64,000 nt of DNA from Zea mays. Taxonomy: Eukaryota > Streptophyta > Magnoliopsida > Poales > Poaceae. Positions 59,038 through 64,000 of the stretch are shown one piece after another. The first letter of the stretch is position 1, and each line of letters opens with the position of its first letter. Below the pieces are notes generated by a model, which was not told where the DNA came from, searched no databases, and saw only the letters and a program-made list of their open reading frames with translations. Both the position numbers and the translations under genes were made by a program. The stretch spans positions 5,270,850 to 5,334,849 of the forward strand of contig NC_050102.1 of NCBI RefSeq assembly GCF_902167145.1, written 5' to 3'.

Positions 59038-60600
59038 TGTCGGCGTTTCGAGACAGGGGGGTCCCTAAGCCGACGAGTGAGTGTGCTGCGTGCCCCAGCC
59101 CAGATGGGTCGAGCGCGTGGGCGAGCGCGAAGGGGGGAGAGGCGAGGTGGCCGGAGCCGAGCGTGAGAGAGGTGGAAGTCCCGCGGCCTTCGTGTTCGTC
59201 CCGCGCCCAGGTCGGGTGCGCTTGCAGTAGGGGGGTTACAAGCGTCCACGCGGGTGAGGGAAGCGAGCGGCCCCAAGAGAGCGCCTGTCCCGTCCTCGGT
59301 CCCGCGCGGCCAACCTTCTCTGAGAAGGCCCTGGTCCTTCCTTTTATAGTCGTAAGGAGAGGATCCAGGTGTACAATGGGGGGTGTAGCAGAGTGCTACG
59401 TGTCTAGCGGAGGGAGAGCTAGCGCCCTAGGTACATGCCAATGTGGCAGCCGGAGAGATCTGGGCACCCTGCTGGCGTGATGTCGTGGCTGTCGGAGGTG
59501 CGGCGGAGCCTGGCGGAGGGACAGCTGTTGGAGCGGTCGAGTCCCTGCTGACGTCGTTCTGCTTCCGTAAGAGAGCTGGGGGCCGCCGTCGTCATAGGGT
59601 TTGTGGAGCGCCATCATTGCCCCTCCGGCGGAGCTGGCCGGATGGGACACCGGTCTTGTTCTCCGTGACCCGAGTCGACTCGGGGTAGGATGATGATGGC
59701 GCTTCCTGTTGACGTGGCGGTCTGTGCCCTAGGCAGGGCGACGTGGGGGTTCCTCCGAAGCCGAGGTTGAGTCTGCCTTCCGTTGCCGTGGCCGAGCCCG
59801 AGTCAGGGGGTCGGGCGAGGCGGAAGTCGTTCGGCCGAGGCCAGGGCGGAGTCCGAGCCCTGGGGTCGGGCGAAGCGGAGTTTCGTCGTCTTCCGGGTCT
59901 TAGCCCGAGTCCGAGCCCTGGGGTCGGGCAGAGCGGAGTTCGCCGTCTTCCGGGCCTTAGCCCGAGTCCGAGCCCTGGGGTCGGGCGGAGCGGAGTTCGC
60001 CGTCTTCCGGGTCTTAGCCCGAGTCCGAGCCCTGGGGTCGGGCGGAGCGGAGTTCGCCGTCTTCCGGGTCTTAGCCCGAGTCCGAGCCCTGGGGTCGGGC
60101 GGAGCGGAGTTCGCCGTCTTCCGGGTCTTAGCCCGAGTCCGAGCCCTGGGGTCGGGTGGAGCGGAGTTCGCCGTCTTCCGGGTCTTAGCCCGAGTCCGAG
60201 CCCTGGGGTCGGGTGGAGCGGTGGAGTGACGACGGTCACTTCGGCTCTGCCGGGGGCGCGTGTCAGGATAAAGGTGTCAGGCCACCTTTGCGTTAAATGC
60301 CCCTGCAACTTGGTCAGTCGGTGTGGTGATTTAGTCTAGGTTGCTTCTGAGCGAAGCCAAGGCCTCGGGCGAGCCGGTGATGTGTCCGCCATAAAAAGGG
60401 GGGCCTCGGGCGAGACGGAAGTCTCTCGAGGTCGGCTGCCCTTGGCCGAGGCTAGGCTCGGGTGAAGCGTGATCGGGTCACTCGTGTGGACTGATCCCTG
60501 ACTTAATCGTACCCATCAGGCCTTTGCAGCTTTATGCTGATGGGGGTTACCAGCTGAGAATTAGGCGTCTTGAGGGTACCCCTAATTATGGTCCCCGACA
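59038..60600 (-). mobile_element. Gypsy LTR (probable 3' LTR of a minus-strand element)
   Basis: Read on the minus strand it starts TGTCGGGGACCATAATTAGG at 60600 and ends CGCCGACA at 59038, so the 1563-bp block has TGTCGG/CCGACA terminal inverted repeats. The start resembles abundant maize and sorghum Gypsy LTRs from memory. A TATA box, ACTATAAAAG, lies on the minus strand at 59341-59350, about 300 bp before the LTR end. A G-rich tract, CTCGGGGGCTAC, sits just upstream of the LTR start and can serve as the polypurine tract. It contains a 57-bp minisatellite. Confidence 0.7.
59888..60229. repeat. 57-bp minisatellite, six copies, inside the Gypsy LTR
   Basis: GTCTTCCGGG recurs at 59888, 59945, 60002, 60059, 60116 and 60173 with near-identical units, preceded by one or two degenerate copies from about 59800. 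The period is a multiple of three without stops, so long repetitive frames stay open on both strands (a 19-residue repeat containing RPTPGLGLGLRPGR on the minus strand). These are unlikely to be real proteins. Confidence 0.95.
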
Positions 60601-61336
60601 GTAGCCCCCGAGCCTCGAAGGGAGTGTTAACACTCGCTTGGAGGCTTTTGTCGCACTTTTTTGCAAGGGGACCAGCCTTTCTCGGTTGCCTTTCGTTCCG
60701 GCGGGTGCGCGCGAGCGCACCCGCCGGGTGTAGCCCCCGAGGCCTCGGAGGAGTGGTTACACTCCTTCGAGGTCTTAATACCTTGCGTAACGCTTCGGCT
60801 GGCCTGGTCGTTCCCTCATGCGAACTGGCCGTAGCCCGGGTGCACGGTCGGGGCCCAAGCTCTCGGGCTGGTATGTTGACGCTGTCAACGATTTGGCCGG
60901 AGCCGGTTTTCGCGAGAGCAGCCCCCGAGCCCCCGCACAGGGCGAGAGGACGATCAGGGACAGACTCGACTTTTTACATACGCCCCTACGTCGCCTTTCC
61001 GCAAGGAGGAGGGGGGGAGTGCGCCATGTTACCCTCGATGGGCACCGAACATGGTGTCTCCGGTGAGCTGCAAGCGGGTAATCCGAGTGGACGTCCGTGC
61101 CCCGTTCGTTGGGGGTCGGCTAGGGGCCCAGAGGCACGCCCAAAAGTACCTGCGGGTGATTTGCCGGACCCGGTCCCCTGGCGACGGGGTCCGAGGGCTC
61201 GATGCCTCCCTCCGATGGGATTCCGTTACAAGATCGTTCCCGCTGGTCTCGGAAATGTCCTAGGGTACCTCGGGAGCGCAGCCCGAGCCTCGGTTATGTA
61301 TCGAACGTACCCCTGGTCATCCCTCGCTCGGTGTCT

Positions 61337-61560
61337 GAGGCGACTGTGAACCCTTCGGGGGCCAGCCTTCGAACCCCTGATCAGTAATGGGCGCGGAGCC
61401 CGAGTAGCCTGAGGCGGCCATGGAACCCTTCGGGGGCTGGCCTTCGAACCCCTGACCAGTAGTGGGTGTCGGGCCCACGCGATCTGAGGCGGCTGTTGAA
61501 CCCTTCGGAGGGCCAGCCTTCGAACCCCTGATCAGTAGTGGGGGGCTCGGAGCCCGGTTC
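61337..61560. repeat. 74-75 bp tandem repeat, three copies
   Basis: GAGGCG starts units at 61337, 61411 and 61486. Each unit carries GAACCCTTCGG, CCTTCGAACCCCTGA and CAGTARTGGG. Internal to the Gypsy element. Confidence 0.85.
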
Positions 61561-62374
61561 CTTCGCGGAGAAGGATCCCTTTCGGGGTATCCCCCTTTCC
61601 CGGTCCCTGTTGCAAGAGATAGAGAAAGAGGAAAACGGAAAAGGATACGAAATCGAACGACGTGGCGTACCTTTTTTGACGCGGTTATTATGGCGAAGGT
61701 GAAGCGTCGCGCGCTCCTCCCGTCAGAGACGCCGCCTGTCCTGCCGCGGAGTAAATGCGACGGGGCGGGTGGTTGCGCGCGTGCGATCCGTTCGAGGAAC
61801 GGGTCACGGGTGCACCGTTTCCATGCCGTGAGAGGAGGCTCTCTTGCCGTCCCGGGATGGGACGTGAGCCTGGCTGACGACGTGACCGCCGCGCCCGCCC
61901 GCCTGCCACCGCTATTACTGCCGGCCCACTTTCGGTCGCTTTGACCGACGCGCCAGGCTGGCGCAGTTGGGTCGCCTCGAGTCGCGGCATTGGCTCCGCA
62001 ACCGAAGATGCGCGATGGCGGCACAAGTGGCGGTGCGGTTGTTTGCATGCAGCAACTGGCGCGCCGGTTGCTCGACGCGTGGGCCTGGGTTCCCAAGCTG
62101 ACGCGTCAGAAGTTGGAGAAGCGCGTCCACCTGGCGCGGTTGCATGCCGCCTGCATGGCTGCCCGCCCCTTCTGCCCGTTGGTCTGGGCGAGAAAGGGGG
62201 GGGGGTCGCTTGTAACCGCTGGACGGTCGTGCGCACCACGCACGGCGGTTTGGCTTCTTCTGCCCTGAGCCGGCTTGCACGACATGTGGGACCCAGCCCC
62301 CGAGTCGCAGGGGAGGGCCTTGGAGCGTGTTGGAGAAGACTCAGCCTGTGACGCCTGGGGGCGCACGTAGGGAG

Positions 62375-62420
62375 AGTTGCCTTTAAAAGGAGGGAGACTC
62401 CTTTCAGAAGGCAGCCATGT
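62375..62420 (+). promoter_or_regulatory. Possible antisense promoter inside the Gypsy element
   Basis: TTTAAAAG at 62382-62389 is followed about 28 bp later by an ATG at 62417 in a GC-rich setting, antisense to the LTR orientation. It opens a 96-codon frame rich in Ser, Pro and Arg with no recognisable domain. Only the TATA-like site is seen; promoter function is a guess. Confidence 0.25.
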
Positions 62421-64000
62421 CTTCTTCCTCCCTTAAGCGTCGTGTCTTCCCATCTTCTAAGCCCCCGGATGGGGGGTATCCACCGCCTTTCCGCCTCCTC
62501 GTTGGAGGAACGCAGCTCCATGGGAGTTGGTACCTCTCAGCCATCGTTCGGCTTCAAGGATTTTCATCACCGGTCGCACCCCTTCACCGGCGGTCATCCG
62601 AGATGGCGGCCTCCGGCTTGATGGTGGGGGAAAGCGAGCCGGGCTGCGGCCTCTGCCCCTCCCTCGGCCTCAAGGATTTTCGTCATCCAGGCCAAGATGG
62701 AAGATGAGGCAAGTCGGGGGGCTGCCCCCGCGTGGGTCGGCTGCCCTTTTCTTCCCCCGGCGCCCGGGGGTGAAGGGCGTCCTTGAGCCCCACGGAGACT
62801 TCCTCCAGCCATGCCGGGATAGGTAGGGCGCTAGTGGCCCTGGGTCTCCGTCTCCCTTCCTGAATGGCTGGTTCTCGTCCCCAGCGGGGGAGAGCCCTCC
62901 TGCCGCGGCACCTGCCCCGAAGCTGCCGCCTAAGCCGCTTCGCTGTCTAGGGCAGGGGCGGTTGTCGTCGCGATAGGAACGGGCGGCAACGGGCCGCTCA
63001 TCGTTCTTCTGTTACTCCGCAGGCCTTCCCCTTCGGAGTGGGGCTGTTCGTTCCTGCGGAGGGGGGAACCGGAGTTCCGTTCGTAGTGGCACTTCGAATG
63101 CCAGTGTTTTTTGTTCATTGTGGCTGTCGGGGCCTGAACATGTATGTAATTTCGGCACGGAGCCGTGGTTTTTTCCTCATTTTCGAGCACTAAGTCTCGC
63201 CCGTTGATTATCTGAACCGCTTTACCAAGCATGAGTCGCCCCGTGTTAAGGTGACGGGTGAGGTATCCGTATCCCGGAGGCATAGGAATCCCTCAGCCCG
63301 TTCGGCCTTGTTGTCTGGGGCTCCTCTAGCTTAGTTAAAGAGACCCCTTGGCCGCCCTTCGGTGGACCGAGGCCAGGGGTAGCGATGTCAGTATGAACAG
63401 AGGCGGAGTTGGCTCGAGAATGGGAACCTGGTTGGCCGGAGCCTAGCCGTGTTGTCCGTCAGTGGAGCCGACGCCAAAGTCGATCAGTCGAGGCCTCGGG
63501 CCGGGCTGGCGCCCTTGGAAGCCGGGTGACCGAGGCCCCAGGGGTAACCGGTCGAGCCGCCTGCTCGGGCCGGATTCCTAGAGGAGTCCCTGGGCCGCGT
63601 CGTCGCCCGAGGCTGGGTCGGGCTTCGCTGAAGACGTCGTCGATGCCGAGGGTGCTACGGCTCCCTTCAGCGTGAAGACCCGAGCCTGCAGGATCAGATC
63701 ATCTTGTAGCGTGTGCTTTCTGCAGCCGCCGAGGCCAGAAAAAACACACTCTCGCCGCGCTTGCGAAGCTGCGCCTTTTTTCCTCTTGTTTCGAGTATCT
63801 GGACTCTATCGGTAACAGGGATGTTCGTGTGAGCGAGAGTTGCTTTTCGCGGAAGGGACGAGTGAGGTATCCGTATCCCAGAGGCGTGGGAATCCCTCGG
63901 CTCGATCGGCCTTGCCGCTTACGCGTACTTTCACCCGTCCATGAGGCCCTGTCCCCGACTTAGCCGAGAAAGCTTGAAGGACTGCTTCGGCAGGAGAGCT

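Larger units (their letters stand above)
60601..64000 (-). mobile_element. Internal region of the Gypsy element, noncoding part next to the 3' LTR, cut by the window end
   Basis: GC-rich sequence with dense CCCCCGAG and CCTCGG words and no gag, integrase or RT motif on either strand, as expected for the long 3' untranslated region of large grass Gypsy elements (Tat-type lineages have one). It contains 74-bp tandem repeats at 61337-61560 and a diverged 60-bp repeat at about 63245-63305 and 63843-63905. Plus-strand open frames (for example 61462-61944 and 62417-62707) are antisense to the element. The pol genes and second LTR should lie to the right of the window. Confidence 0.55.

Noticed and set aside
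59888..60229. A CRISPR array
   Set aside because: Units are contiguous with no unique spacers and lie in a plant LTR; this is a minisatellite.
59592..60308. A 238-codon minus-strand frame of 19-residue repeats
   Set aside because: It is the 57-bp minisatellite of the Gypsy LTR, open in several frames because the period is a multiple of three.

Overview
The window is nuclear DNA of a grass, most likely a panicoid such as maize or a close relative. Spliced plant genes sit among miniature inverted-repeat elements (MITEs), tRNA-derived SINEs, LINEs and GC-rich Gypsy LTR elements of the kind common in maize and sorghum. Species is inferred from repeat style and protein similarity recalled from memory; no search was run.

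Five host genes can be modelled exon by exon with canonical splice sites and continuous reading phase. They are AIR9 (+, CDS 3773-23064, 37 coding exons, 1649 aa, microtubule-associated cell-division protein), OHP1 (-, 23893-24396, 3 exons, 115 aa, one-helix LHC-like protein), PSAK (+, 25055-25550, 2 exons, 134 aa, photosystem I subunit), a C3HC/Rsm1 zinc-finger protein of the NIPA family (-, 29997-36216, 7 exons, 941 aa) and CIPK23 (-, 41259-45057, 14 exons, 449 aa, CBL-interacting kinase). AIR9 and OHP1 converge. OHP1 and PSAK diverge from a shared 658-bp upstream region, which pairs two thylakoid-protein genes head to head. OHP1 is easy to miss because no exon exceeds 156 nt.

Layout: 1-2056 is the 3' part of a LINE. 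2057-3772 is the GC-rich AIR9 promoter and leader. AIR9 introns 7-31 are loaded with Copia remnants, a LINE fragment, two SINEs, Tourist-like and hAT-like MITEs and a probable solo LTR. 25.6-29.9 kb is a MITE-rich intergenic stretch with a large interrupted inverted repeat. 36.2-41.2 kb holds a perfect 158-bp tandem repeat, a rearranged UBL5/HUB1-like gene fragment and a 1.2-kb tandem duplication abutting the CIPK23 3' end. From 45.4 kb to the end I see no host gene: more MITEs, a miniature CACTA element, LTR-like sequence, two adjacent copies of a 1.7-2.0 kb repeat and, from 59,038 on, an LTR plus internal sequence of a minus-strand Gypsy element that runs off the window.

The host genes do not form a pathway; apart from the OHP1/PSAK pair their proximity looks like ordinary gene order. 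The most unusual points are a 72-bp tandem duplication that duplicates an AIR9 splice donor, the OHP1/PSAK pair, the UBL5-like fragment array, the duplicated CIPK23 3' flank and an inverted-repeat locus that could fold into a long hairpin. I found no evidence for a wholly new biological system.
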